64,000 nucleotides of DNA, from contig NC_051106.1 in the NCBI RefSeq assembly GCF_901709675.1, positions 4,474,001 through 4,538,000 of the forward strand. The letters are read 5' to 3'. This DNA comes from Syngnathus acus (taxonomy: Eukaryota; Chordata; Actinopteri; Syngnathiformes; Syngnathidae). Below are positions 12,246 to 25,100 of this stretch, one piece after another (the first letter of the stretch is position 1; each line of letters opens with the position of its first letter). The notes under the pieces are model-generated. The model did no database searches. It worked only from the letters and a program-made list of their open reading frames with translations, and was not told where the DNA came from. The position numbers and the translations under genes are program-made.

Positions 12246-13930
12246 CTTGAATGAGGTTTGATCAGCCAGGGCTAACGCTAGTTTCCTCAACTCGGACACT
12301 TTCTTCTGACAAGTGTCACAAAAGCCTCCCTTCTCCTCCGTCTCGGGTAGAGAAACAGAGCCGGCGCCCTCTGGGGCAGGCCGGAGGCTGCAGCGCGTGT
12401 CCTCCGCAGAGAGGAGCCTCTTCCTGGGGGTGGCTGGAGACTCTCCAGTCGGACATCCCTCCAACTTCAGCGCGGAGAAAAAGTTTTGTTAGTTTCACCT
12501 GTCTTTGAAAGTGACACAACTTTTGCATGGATAATAAATGAGCAGGTGTTTGAAAGGAAGCGTGATTTAGAATGAATGCAATGGAACCCCGTATTTGAAC
12601 ACTTACTTTTGGATGCTCCCCTCCGTCAAGCGCAAGTTGACCGTCCCCATAAGCATTCATTATAAAATATTAAGCAATACACCTTAACGACTTAAAATAA
12701 GCCGATTCAAAGGTTGTGATCAAGACGTGGTCCAATCATATTGGTGACCTGTCATCTGTTGGTGTCTACTTGAAGGTGTCCCGAGGAGTTTGGAAGCAAT
12801 GCGCTGCAGGGGCCAGGAGCGTGCGTGCGTGCGTGCGTGCTCGGTGGTGCGCGAGAGGCGGTATTATTGTCTCGGAATGGGAGGGCTAAAAGTAGCCTAC
12901 AATATCAATGTAAACTCAGGGCACGAAAATGGCATTAAACATGTCATTTATCTTTCAATGAAATTAAATGCGTGGTATTGGAAATCTTTTGAATAAATTG
13001 CATGTATTTTCCCCTAATTTGGTTCTAAAACCAAGATCTCCAAAATACAAAAAAATAAAACGATACCACATTAATCAATTGAATGTAATACATTTGTCGT
13101 GATATAGTTCCACGTTTATTGTTGCAAAAGTTATCCAATGACGCCCAAAATGCGCACTTGAGTGTTGCCCTGCAAGCATCCGTGCGCCTAAATGCATTAC
13201 TCTGGCGCCACCATCTGGCAACGGGCAGTAACATCTCTTTAGCCGGAGAGCAGCGGCGATGAAGTGAGGTCTGAGCTGTTTAAATATTTTATTAGTAAAC
13301 TTTGAATATTTCATGGTGGGATGACGTTAGGAAAGACGGCCTCATGAAACATCGAAGAACTCCACGGTGCCCTCGAATGGCTCCCGTAAAGTGGCGACAT
13401 TATTTTATTATTTTTTTGCCCTTTTTATATAATGTTTATCAAAAATTTGATTTGCAGTGATTGGTTGCGTTCTTTAAAATAACCGAATTTTTCGGTACTG
13501 TGTAATAATATGCAATCATCCGAATTGAACGCGTCCAATGCACTTGTTTCTAATTGGTCCAATATTCCGCACGTCTTACTAATATAGTTTATACATGCAT
13601 AAGTTTAAAAGACAAATATTTTATACGTGAAATAATGCTAATTACACAACGAAACCCCAAAAGTTAAGTTTGCTATCTTGAAAACAAGAAAAGTGAAGTA
13701 AATCAGTGATAGGCGTTCGGATTTTCAAGTATTGAGCACCACTTGCTGAGCGCAACACGGCGACGCCTAGTCTGAGTGACTCGGGGCGTTCTTACCTTCT
13801 TTTTTCTTTTCAGCAAGTGACTGGTAAATCCAAAGATGATGTCAGAGTCAACGAAGATGGTACCCAGGTCGATGACGCTGGGCTCGGGTTTGCCCCCTCC
13901 GGAGGATCCCGGTGAGTTCGGTAAAGCCAT
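12246..13930 (-). CDS. kif26a: kif26a-like kinesin, first two coding exons (partial)
   Basis: Exon 1 is 13,796-13,930: an ATG in a strong context (GGCATGG), 45 codons, donor AAG|GTAAGA. Exon 2 is 12,246-12,464: acceptor CTGAAG, 73 codons, donor AAG|GTAGGT. Both junctions are phase 0. Exon 2 carries SPATPRKRL, then RPAPEGAG, then a CDTCQKKVSELRKLALAL block. This resembles the N-terminal PRKRL/RPAPEGAG and Cys-x2-Cys region of KIF26A as I remember it, a kinesin-11 protein that binds microtubules without ATPase-driven motility and damps GRB2/SHC signalling in enteric neurons. The gene lies just downstream of aspg on the same strand, as in human 14q32.33. Exon 1 is not recognised and could belong to another transcript. 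The motor domain is outside the window. kif26b is the main alternative identity. Confidence 0.66.
12819..12841. repeat. (GTGC)n tetranucleotide repeat
   Basis: About five GTGC units lie in the presumed kif26a first intron. Confidence 0.85.
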
Positions 13931-14214
13931 GCCGGGGTTGCAAATGTCACCTACAATTATATCCCACTCGTCCTATCGAATCCCTAGCGCCATCTAACCC
14001 ATATGTTTGGATCACGCCAAAAAGAAGAAAAAAACTCCACATGCTATTTTTAATCCGGGAATCCACACGTGATAATCTCTCAGGATTCCATGAAGTGACG
14101 CCATACAATCCAAATGAGACGCTCCCCATCCACTGGGATACTTCTAGGACATCATCTGAGGAGGACCCTCTGCTCCTCTCTGCTCTCTTGCCTCCCCATC
14201 ACCCTCCCCTTTAA

Positions 14215-14258
14215 CTCTCTCTCTCTCTTGCTCTCGCTCTCTCTCTCTCTCTCTCTCC
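14215..14258. repeat. (CT)n microsatellite
   Basis: A CT/TC run with two interruptions, ending in a C-run. The antisense frames give arginine/glutamate-rich peptides that are artefacts of the repeat. Confidence 0.95.
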
Positions 14259-17200
14259 CCCCTTCTCTTTCTCCTCCCCTCTTCACTATACATGCAGGAC
14301 TCCCAGTGCCAAGATGTATAACCATGACATTCCAAGCAATAATCACTAACGACACATCCCATAACATTCTGTGGAAAACCCGCAGTGAATCTATGTGCAA
14401 CCAAATGATCTCATCTGGACTTATTTCATGGTGCCATTTCTCTTTTAATAGTCCTACAAGATGCACTGTACATATATATCCTGCCTGGCTAGCATCGATG
14501 ACTTTTCTTCATGATGCATATAAACTGTCGTGATAAACTCAAAGTGATTGGATTCAGATTGATTTGGATCTTGAGCTGTGCAATGTATTCAACCTCATCA
14601 GCGTTACTGACTCCGAGTGTCCGCTTTCAGTCATAAAACTTCAGTGCGACCTCTGTTCATCTTTAATATCGTCACTGAGAAGCCGATAAGACTTCATGAT
14701 TGTGGATCAATATTCAATGAACAGCCTTCACTTCTGCATTTCCAGCTGAGTCTTGTTTTCAGATTGAACGGTTGAGGCTGCTGGGGAGTGTGGAAATATT
14801 AGTCCTTGTCCATTTTCGTTAGGTCGACCTGTGTGAATTCAAAAATATCAGGGTAAGAAACAAACAGCATTTGTCAAAAGTGTTGTTTTTGGAGAAATTC
14901 TTTGCCGTAAAGACTTTTGAGGGACTAAACGTGAATTAAATCTCCCCAATTTTTGCATAAACATTAGGCGCACTCGTTTATATTACAGTAGAGGATGCTT
15001 TAATGTTCTCCCTCAGGGGGAATTTAATTCACTTTATAGTTTTTTACGTGACAATATTTCATCACGTGCACACAAATTTACACTCCAAGCAATTGCCAGG
15101 TCACCTCAGACAGTGAATGGGAAGCATAAATGAAATAACTCCATCAACCAGTCTCATTTTCATCTCAATTCCGTTTTCACTTTGGTCCCCAGCAGGATTG
15201 TTGTTTTAATTTCTCGCCTATCTCAAACGTTCCTACTCCTCGGTTCCTCAAGGCAAGTCCTTATGAATTGAATTACTCATTATGCATTTTCCATTTTCCA
15301 GCAAATAACAAAGCATAGGTAAAAAAAAAAAGCAAATTTGGGAATGCCAAACTGCAATTATGCAGGGATTCACTGAAGTACCAATCACCATGTTTTGTTC
15401 TGTGTCGAGTCTCAAATATGGAACCCCAGGCCGAACCACTTATTCTCGCATAAGCAATTTGAAAGTAAATTACTCACCAAAGTTTGTACTCCATTGTCAT
15501 AGTAAAAGATGATTACATGAAGATTCATATTCTCACGCAACGTCGACAAGGAGGTTGAATAATTGACATTTTAGGGTGGAATCAATTAGCGCAGCAACAA
15601 ACAACATGTTTATGTGTGTCAGCCAGAAAGTACACACTTATTTGTGTGGGAGTGGAGGCGGGGCTTGTCACAAGGCAGATAATTACAATCCATAGTAAAG
15701 ATGATTTACCACGTCCGTCACTCAGCTCCACACCCCTCAGTGGAGGAGGTCTGGGTTGGGTCTTGGCTGATGAAATTCCATGGATGGAACCCCACGGGAT
15801 TTGAGCTGCTACATCTGCTGCATTGTGCACACACGGGGAAATGGCTCAGGGCATCTCATTAAGGCCTCTCTTATGTCTTCGACATGCTTGTGAGACCTGC
15901 GGCTTTGGCACGGCGGCGTATGCATGGACAAGGCTTTGTGAGAACCGTTTAGCAAATATTGATAGTCCTGCCGCATGGAGGGCATCAAAGGGAGAAGAGA
16001 CAAGGAGGGATCATCGGTTCACGGTGCATTCATGAATGATTTATGTCGTAGTCTTTGGGAAAAGGGCGTTTGGATTTTGTGGCAAGATTGTCTGATTTGG
16101 GTTTTCCCATCACAGAGGTAAGGATGTCAAGAGCCACATGCGGCTTGAAGTGTCTTTTAATAAAGAGGGCCTTTGCACTTTTTTTTTTCCTGCAATATAA
16201 ATCCTGTCATCATTTTAACTAAATTTTGCTCAAGATGAGAAGATAGCAGTTCATAAAACTTTATTAGACCCCCAATTCTGTTTAATACAGCTTTATTGCT
16301 CGGAAAGTGATTCTGAATTTATATGCACATTTTAAATGAAGCAAACGGTGATAAAACTACTTGTGGATTAGCAGGTGGCCAGATGAGGGTGCTGTTTTTA
16401 AAATAAAATAAAAAAAACTGCAAACTCCACGCAAGAAGTGCAGAGATTTGAAACTGAAATGGTTTTGTGTAATGAAAAACGAATTTCTTCTGCAGAGCCA
16501 TCAATGAAGAACAAAAGCGATTTGGATCCAGATTTGAATTTGAATTGAATTTGTTAGTGACTCTCATAGGATAAAATTAGATGATTTGAATAAAAACTCT
16601 TTTAGAGGTTCCATCCTCAGTGGTTTTCACTGAGAATGGACACCATGTTATGTTTCCGCAGTAATGATTGGCCACACGGGTTGACCTCCACAGTGACTCA
16701 ACAGAGACCCATTATTTTGAATGACTTGTTTTAATCAGGACCTTTAATCACAGCAACAATAAACAGAGACAATACGAGCAAAGCCAGGAGAGTGATCATA
16801 CTGAACCTGGTGCTGTGTTGTTTTTTTTAGGAGCCATCTGAGTTCTCTTTGAGGCACAAAACAAATGAAGGCAAAAAAAAATAATGTAATCAAGAAATGT
16901 GACCCTTGAGACTTCTTGTCTTGCCCTGCGGTTCCAACGAAAAGGCAGACGGATGAAAGCTGCAAATGTCTGACTGGTCAAGTGGTCCTAAACATTTCAC
17001 AATTTTTACAAAGAACTGTTGAACTGTCGAGAACCACTCAATCAGGGAGACCACATTCATGTTCAAAATCCTGGATTCGCTTTCTGAAAACGATTCACTA
17101 CAAGAAGAAATTTGACGTACCGCCAAAAGTCATTACCTTGTAGAAGATGAGTTCCTTCCATGAATTGTTCTTCCTTACCTTGCTGTCACCTGCGCTCACA

Positions 17201-17381
17201 ATGTCTCAACTGAAGTCCCGCTCAGCTTTATATGTGATGATTTGGGGCTCGGTTTAAACAAGTTGTATTCAGGCAGGAATGAGGCCCATGCTGGTCCGAC
17301 CGGATGAGCTGGGTTCCAAGACGTAGGCACGACTACCGGGCAGACGCCCTAACAAAGTAAATCAGATTGATGACAGACTAT

Positions 17382-17410
17382 TCATCTTCATCTTCATCAT
17401 CATCATCATC
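17382..17410. repeat. (TCATCT/CAT)n short tandem repeat
   Basis: TCATCT units pass into five or more CAT units directly beside the LINE-like fragment that follows. Confidence 0.85.
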
Positions 17411-17414
17411 GGTT

Positions 17415-17520
17415 TAAAGTCCGCTTTCCAGGCGCCGCTGGGTTGGACTGGGTTCTCGATATGGCTTTCTTCCACCGGGAACGGTCCATGGCCATCTCGT
17501 GGTTGATGCCGAGTGCCAAC
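17415..17520 (-). mobile_element. LINE-like fragment, C-terminal coding remnant
   Basis: On the minus strand a frame reads ALGINHEMAMDRSRWKKAI followed by SRTQSNPAAPG. An A-x-DRxxWRKxI motif close to the C-terminus is typical of non-LTR retrotransposon ORF2 proteins. Only about 35 codons survive, with no recognisable reverse transcriptase. The adjoining CAT repeat may be part of the same insertion. The assignment is by motif memory only. Confidence 0.45.
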
Positions 17521-18330
17521 TATTAACGTTGTTTAGTTCGTTTAATTGTTCTTTTAAGGAACAATGTTTGTGCACTTAACCGCCGAGAGGCAAACACATG
17601 TCAATCATGGGATCCCTTCCATGCATTCCCCTTTTTGGGGATTTATCACAAGGAAAAATCATTATTTTAAAAATATATGTGGTTATGATTTTACTAAATC
17701 CCAAAGCCGCCTTTTTGAAAGATTGTTTTTTTTTAAGGGTCCAGTAAACGTCACATTAATCGACAATATTGCAAAAATAAAACAATAAAATTAATCATAG
17801 CTCCAAAATTAATTATTATATCATGGTACTGTAAAATTTTAAAAGAAAGGAAGACTAGAAAATAATATATTCTGTATTTATTTTGAAAAATAAAATGTAT
17901 TTGAACAAGCACTGCCCTGTGTACACATTTCTGGGACAACATGGAAATTAATACATTAATTTGTTCAGCATCAAACCCAAAGTGATTCATTCTTGTGACA
18001 AGGTTTGAGTTCAAGTACATTTTTATTGGCTGGCAATGTGGCAAAAATAAGTTTTATTGGACTTTATTCCGTTTCATGTCGTGTATTGCTCTTATGAGTT
18101 CCCTTTAGCTTTTTACATTATGATGGCATTTATGTGGACAGCAAAGAATTTTATGACAGAGATGGGAGCTTTTGGTAAAGATTTCCCACCCATCTATACA
18201 AATGTAAATAAGCATTTTTCCTCTTTAAAATAATTATGTTTTGTTTAAAATTAGTCCCAAAAAATCATTACTTTCTACTTTCTTTCAAGATACTATTTCA
18301 TCAAATAAAAATTCATTTAAACTTTGAGGT

Positions 18331-18333
<3 letters not shown>

Positions 18334-18364
<31 letters not shown>
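18334..18364. repeat. (TG)n microsatellite
   Basis: A TG run of about 15 units, just past the candidate aspg polyadenylation signal. Confidence 0.95.
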
Positions 18365-18365
<1 letters not shown>

Positions 18366-18400
18366 TGGGTTAATAACAGAATGATTTTTGATTGATCACA

Positions 18401-18406
18401 TTTATT
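18401..18406 (-). terminator. aspg: Candidate aspg polyadenylation signal
   Basis: AATAAA on the minus strand, about 750 bases beyond the aspg stop codon, followed by a GT-rich tract on the plus strand. It is the most plausible hexamer I found, but no transcript end can be proved from sequence. Confidence 0.35.
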
Positions 18407-19154
18407 GGTTTCGCTTTTTCAAACAGAGACTATCACAAAACAACAGCCATGTCAAAAAGACATTCATTGGTGAAACAGTAGGACAATTTTTTTTTCATTA
18501 CAATCCCGACACAAAAAAAACAAACAGCAGAAGTGAAAGGAAAACACTCTAAACATGAACAAACTCTCTTAAAAAGATTGCATGCAGAAACCATCCACGT
18601 TGTAACCGAAATTGCCAGTTCCGTTTCAGCGAGAGAGCTATGCCACTCTTCCGGCTTGACGACTTCCGGCTGAGAAACAGGCTGGATGGGTGTGCAGAGT
18701 CACTTCACAGTTTTGTAACACGTGTTCCAGCAGCAGGACACTCATGGAGGTATTTGACCAAAGCCGACGATGCAAATCTCCTTTTCTTAAGTGTCTTTGT
18801 TACTATCTTACTAGAAAAATAAAGTATAAAAATAAAAAGCCCTGAACTTGATTGTATTGTGTCACAGTAATTACACTGTATCAGCCTGGCAGTTTTTAAG
18901 TTACAGCAGCATTTGGTTTACCCTCAAAAATAAAATCATGGATACCCTCATATAGATTAATACCAACATCAAATACTTATAAGCAATTTGTGCTAACATT
19001 CCAACGTGCATTTAAACTTGTGCTTAGAACGTGATTGGACGGGAAGGTTGTAATTTTTGGTGGCTGCAAACAAGCTTTAGTGCTTTAGTGTGTACTTGGG
19101 GACGGAGCGGGAGGAAGTGAAAGCAACTTGTAGACTGGACCAAGTGGCCGAAGC

Positions 19155-22100
19155 TCACATTCCAGCAGGAGAAGCTGTGAACTCAATCACGCCGTTCTGG
19201 ATGCAAGAAGATACAAAAATAAAATTAGGATCAACAAGACTAAACACACATCATTTGAAACCCCATTTTAAAAATCTTACAAATTCCAATTCTTCTCCCA
19301 CTTACTTAAAAACCCTTCTAGTGAATTTTAGTGTGCAATGTTCTTGATTACTCAACACTTTGTGTACCTCCACCTGATGGATCATTTGGGAGAACAGAAT
19401 ACCGACTAAAGGATCTACACACAGATGCCAAACAGGCATGGGGTGATGTTTAGAAAGTAAAATTCAAATCAAAAGTCATGCTTAATGGGATTGCATGCTG
19501 AAAGGATGAGGAATATTCACACGGGGGATTCACACAATTTCTTTTACCTCCTCCTCATCATCATCATCATCATATTCATTCAATTCTGCAAATGCTGTCT
19601 GGAATTAGGCAGACAAAAGAGTTGGATAATAGACATGTATTGGATGGTCAACAGTAGATTTGAGTTTTTAAAACAGTGTTTACCTTCATTGTTTTGTTTA
19701 GGAGGCTTATTATGAAGGTTGCCATTTCTGGTTTACCAGCAGCGTTGGCCTGGACAAAAGAAAAATGCATACCAAGTCAAAAAGTATTATTTCAGTGCTA
19801 TATAATATATTCAAAGCACCCACCAGTTCAATTGCTGTCTGCCCATCATAGCCTGGTTTACTCAGATCAGCTCCAGCGAGACTCCATATTTCCAGGCCCT
19901 CCAGATCGCCGCTGACAACCAGGCTGACAAATGCCAACAAAAAAAACACTAATGAGAACAATTGTTTCCAAAACTTGTCTTGTAGCGTTTTAGTAAATGA
20001 GGTCAGCATATTTGAGATGCTTAATCAGCACCTGCAATGTGTGTGGGTTGTTGTTTTTTTAAACCACCCATGCTCCGAGCTCACAAGATGTGTATGTAAA
20101 AGTTGAGCATGCAAACATCTACGACAACAGGGGCTCCAGATATGGGGGTGATCCAACGCTATGCAGTCAGGGAGCATTCCTCTTGTATATGTAAGTGCCA
20201 GCAAACTGGTTGGGCTTGTGTTAGCTATGCTACTGTAGGATAGGTTAGTGTGTGTGCGTTTATGGGGGTGTGTGAGACCTGCACAGCTCCGATCCCGCCT
20301 CATCCAACTCGTCTCGGGAAAAGTGGGCTCCCGTCTTCCTCAGGAGCTTGACGACATCCTTGTGCCTAGGTCAAATGATGTCAGCATTGTACGCTAAAAA
20401 TAGTGTCGCCATTACAAAACTGACAAGTAGGGACACGAGCCCTGTCACCTGCATACACTCCAACCGTTCAAAGTGCAACGGTGCCATTCAGAAAATCAAC
20501 AACCCAAACAAAAAGATTTCATCACAGGTAAATGCTAGCACATTGATAGTTAATCTTTCAGACTATGTATGTACAATCAGTGAAACTGACATCAAGCTGC
20601 AGGACAGGTTCCGAGGCCACACCCGCATTTCCACACCCGTCTCTTTCAAAGACTTTGACATTTTAATTTAAAAGGACTCAGCTAACTGAGTATTGACAAA
20701 CGTGCTGTCACAATTAGTAGCAGTAGAGGAAGGCATGGAATGTGCAGCAAAGGAAGTGAAGGCATGCTTGCGAGGCCTCCCTCAACCAACGAAGCAAACG
20801 TGTCGCTGCTTGCCGTGCCAACCGTTAAAATACGACAACGGTCATTTGGCACAGCTCCAACATACGTTTTCTCCCTCAGGCCGATATGAATTAAAGAAAA
20901 CACATAGCTGAATATTTAGGGCAATGTCACGGAATGACGATATTAATAAGCAATGGACAAACCAATTAGCCTCAATAGCTTGAATCGTGTATTAACCTCT
21001 GTTATTCCCCTAGCTTCTTTATTCCCATCCTGTCACCCATCCCTCGTACGAACTCCTTCAGTGACAACAAAAGGAAGCATTTAAATGACAGCTTGGCTTA
21101 CCTGAAGCGTACAGCATTGCACAGGGGTGTGTCACCATAGCGATCTCTTGCATAAACGGTGGCGCCAACTGTCAGCAGGTACTGCACCACTTTCAGGTTT
21201 CCTTCGCAGGCAGCAATATGCAGAGGGGTCCGTCCATCATAGTCGCTCAGACATAAATTACTGCCCTGAGATGGGGGAAAAAAAGGACATCACAGCAATC
21301 AATTGACTGTGGAAGAACGCCAACGGGTAATGGCGCTTGACAACGTGAACGCGTGACTTGCCATTTCTTTTAGAGTTTCTAAGGCCTCAATGTCACCGAT
21401 TTTTGTGGCTGCACAGGCCAGCGAGGGTGTCAGAGCATCACGGATGGCTTCCAGCTCCTGTGGACAGCATAAACTTAAACTGCCGCATGGACCGCATAGG
21501 CATAGAAAGAGTCTTTTTTTTTTTTTTTTTTTTTTTATATCGCTGTTTAAAGTTTAGGAATCTATTTTAGTGGTATCAGCTCAAACAGTATCAATCCCTT
21601 TTGCTCGTCCAGCAGGCGTAATGGCCATCTTGTTATTTTGACAGCACACTTAATGCTCCTTTTGTTGTCTTAGTGTGTGATAAGAGTTTTTTCCTCACTC
21701 TACCTTTGATTCAAGAATTACACAAGAGACAGTTTGGCCATTTTATGCTTGCAAGTGGGTAGAGCCAGCATCATTTTGTGAAAAACTTGGCAGAAACTCC
21801 AAACTCCCGCAGCAATTGTATTTATTCTCAACAAGGAAGGTCGGGTGTGCAGAACATGTCTTTATCTTATGAAAGCTTCTGCTGGGGTCGTCTCTGCAAA
21901 CTGATTCCAGCAAGTTGCAGAGGTGGTCTTATCTCTTTGTTTTCACAATGGTCAGCTAACAAATGTTTACACTCCCGGGTGGAGCACAACTCAAGTTTAC
22001 AGCAAGCACAGACAGAATTCACAGTTCGAAGTCAGCAGTTCAAAATAATCATAAGAACAAAATAATTTGTCAACCCTATCAGTGTATCTACACTAAATGT

Positions 22101-25100
22101 GTCTACATTAGATCTCAAATGCAAACACATTCAAAATCAACTCCCAATTAAGACAAGCAGTGTTAGGCATCTGAGCAGTACTGATTTCTTAAAATTCTAT
22201 TATTGAGCATGTTAGGGACATTAAGACCAATGGGCATTATTTACCTCTTTGCAGCTAATGCTCAAAGCCTTAGCGATGACCTGGATGAATCGACTATCAC
22301 TCAGACTAAACTTGGCTCCTGCCAAATCAGCCGTCATCTCACCACGCAAGTTCTGGCCCATCATCTATGTGCAAACACACGCATATTTGCAAGCAGTTTT
22401 TATTTTAGCGTGACCTCCCGTTGATGTACACACTAACCTTTTTCTTAGCGTCAAGACTTAGGTCTGTCTTTGCCAAGACATAAGACAGCTTTGATAAGGC
22501 GGCCTCTGGAGTCATGTCAAAACCAGTTATCAGCCCGGCGTCAGTCAATACCTAAATTGCATTTAAGTTTTAATGAATGCCCAAAATATGAAATAAATAT
22601 TTAGTAAGTCATAATAATAGGGGGACAACCTTGCCAGTGGCATAGGACGTAGACACCGTACCCCTCAAACACTGCGTGCAGTTTATAATGATGACGCCAA
22701 AGTCAGTGGCCTTCTTCAACTCCTCCAACAAGTCAGGGCGGTTATCTGGCCCGTTGCCACTGCCATACGTCTCCAGTACCACTCCCTCCATAGGAGGCTG
22801 CAGAAAAGCCCTCACCTAAGAATAAAGTGCATTATAAATACTCAGAATGTATGGAAGATTAGTAGAAAGCAGGTTATTTTTTGTATCTCTCTCATGTCCA
22901 AACCCATCCATGCTCCTAAAAGCCCATCTGCTGGAGACCAGGTGCCACGTCATTAGCCATGGCATATGACTAGAACAGCAGATGATGGCGGTGTCCGCAA
23001 GGACAGCAATTAATCTGAAGGTGTTAGCAAGCGTAAAGTCATTTGGCAACTGTGGGGAAGTTAGCACAAAATATGAGATTGAGGCTGGGCAGTAAAACGG
23101 TCTATTTTTTGATGCCATAAGCACTTTGACAAGAAATGCTTGACGCGGATTAGCAATGACGCTCTCATAGCGCCGACACGCACGCATGAGTCTGGTGCCC
23201 CATCAAAACGGCGCCTCATAAAAACAGTTAAGCGCTATAAGAAAGCCTTGATGGTCGTACTGGGCTGCCGGAGCAGATTGAGATAGTAAAGTCACCGTCC
23301 TGGTGGTCTCGGAAACGCGAGCTGCAACTAAACGCTTCGCTGTCAATGCCAAGCCTTCCTCTTTACTAGGCGATTGGTCATGGCCCATAACGTCAACCTA
23401 TCTGTTTCTGAGCTGAGCTCTGGTTGGAGTTACACGAGCGGGAAAGTAAGAAGTGGGATAATTGCACAATTAAACCGAAGTTAACATTATTTTATCACAG
23501 TTAGCGCAAACAAGAGTGTCTGGACAGTTTGTCCACAACATTTTTGATCTGGAAATTCTTCTAGGAATAAACCGTTCATTCAAAATGCTTTAGTTAGTAG
23601 CATTCCTCATGATAAAATAAATGTAAAAAATAGTTTCAGAGGACCACATACAGTAGCAGCAGTTATTCCCGGGAAGAGCCTTAGCAGGCCGACATTCCTG
23701 TTGAGCTCAGTGGAGACCTGAAACTTAACTGTCGTGTTTGCCCTCCACACTGTGTCCCAGTTTACTGCAGGGAAAGATGACAGACAAATAAATAGACTAG
23801 GACAAAAAATTTTTTTGACACACGACACCAATCCATTGTGCTTACAAACTTACTTGCAATATCAACCTCTGCAGTGGCAAGCGGAGCCAAATTAGGTGAC
23901 GTGAATGCATTAAAACTCCCGGCATCCACTTTGGTCACACGATTTCCTCGATAGAGCTTGTTGTAGAAGTACAAGCACACCTGAGGAGAAACAAGTGACG
24001 TTTTAATCGATGCACTACTTTTTTCCGTAGCAAGCAAGCAAACAACAAATAATCATTTATGATGCAAACTATAGTTTTGTTTTGTTAGTGGTTGTGGACA
24101 AATGATGGCATTTGTTGCATTTGAATCGTGCACTTGAAGAGAAGCTTCAGCGTTTATCCTGTTCCTGATCATTGCTGTTAAATGTTGCAAAACACAAAGA
24201 AGCAGTCTCATTAGCAGTCCTCTGAATGCCGCCAAAGATCACACCTAATGCAATATCTCACCGTAGTCATAAAGTAGTTGATGTAATTACGGTAAGTGAG
24301 ATTATGGAATTATTCTTTCATCTGGTTTAACTTTGACTATTTTATTTCCGCACTTATCACACCATAGCTCACCTCAGGAATGACAAACTGGCCGGCAATC
24401 AACAGTGCCCCCAACAGGTTGTCTCTGCCATCATTCCTCATCTCATAAATAGGCACCTGGAGGTCAAAGAGTAAGTGAGGCAGGTATTTGGACTCAAAAT
24501 GTTTCTATTTCTTTTTTTTTTTTTTTTTGCTTTTACTTGTGAGCCGGTGAGGACGATGGGCTTGCCCAAATGTTCACACATGAAGGAGAGCGCTGAGGCC
24601 GTGTAAGCCATGGTGTCTGTGCCATGAAGGATCACGAAGCCATCGTAGTTTTCATAATTTTTCTGGAAAAATAAAATACTTTCAGATTGCCTTGTTTTAA
24701 AAATATGTAAATAGGTGGTGATTTTCAGGTACCTCAATGTCCTTTCCTATTCTAACCCAGTCGTCTGTGGTCATATTGGCCGAGTCCAATAAAGGATTGT
24801 ACTCTATAATGGTGTATATTATCCTCTTTTTGTTTTTACTCATACTGAAACAGAAAAAAAAAACATGATTACACGACCATCATTAATCAACATCCATCAA
24901 AAACAACAAAATTCCAGATAAACATTGTTAGTGTCACCAAAAGTGCAGAAGTTCACTCCAAGCCACATAAAACATGTTAATAAAAGTTGATTGGCTTCAC
25001 TGTGAAAATGATTATTCTTTGTCACGCACGTTGGATTAAGCGCTTGTTACATTTTTTTTCTTCTGCAGTAGCTTTATGAAGCGGGAGAAACTATTTAGCA

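Larger units (their letters stand above)
13931..19154. other. Spacer between kif26a and aspg
   Basis: No gene is supported here. The right part should hold the aspg 3' untranslated region (minus strand), and the left part the kif26a promoter and any 5' untranslated exon. It contains a TC microsatellite, a CAT-rich tract with a LINE-like fragment, and a TG microsatellite, each listed separately. Confidence 0.55.

Noticed and set aside
11853-12254. 133-codon plus-strand frame before the kif26a exon
   Set aside because: A/T-rich and without motif. It overlaps the donor side of the minus-strand exon but shows no splice sites of its own.
14144-14466. Arg/Glu-rich minus-strand frames
   Set aside because: They are translations of the CT microsatellite.
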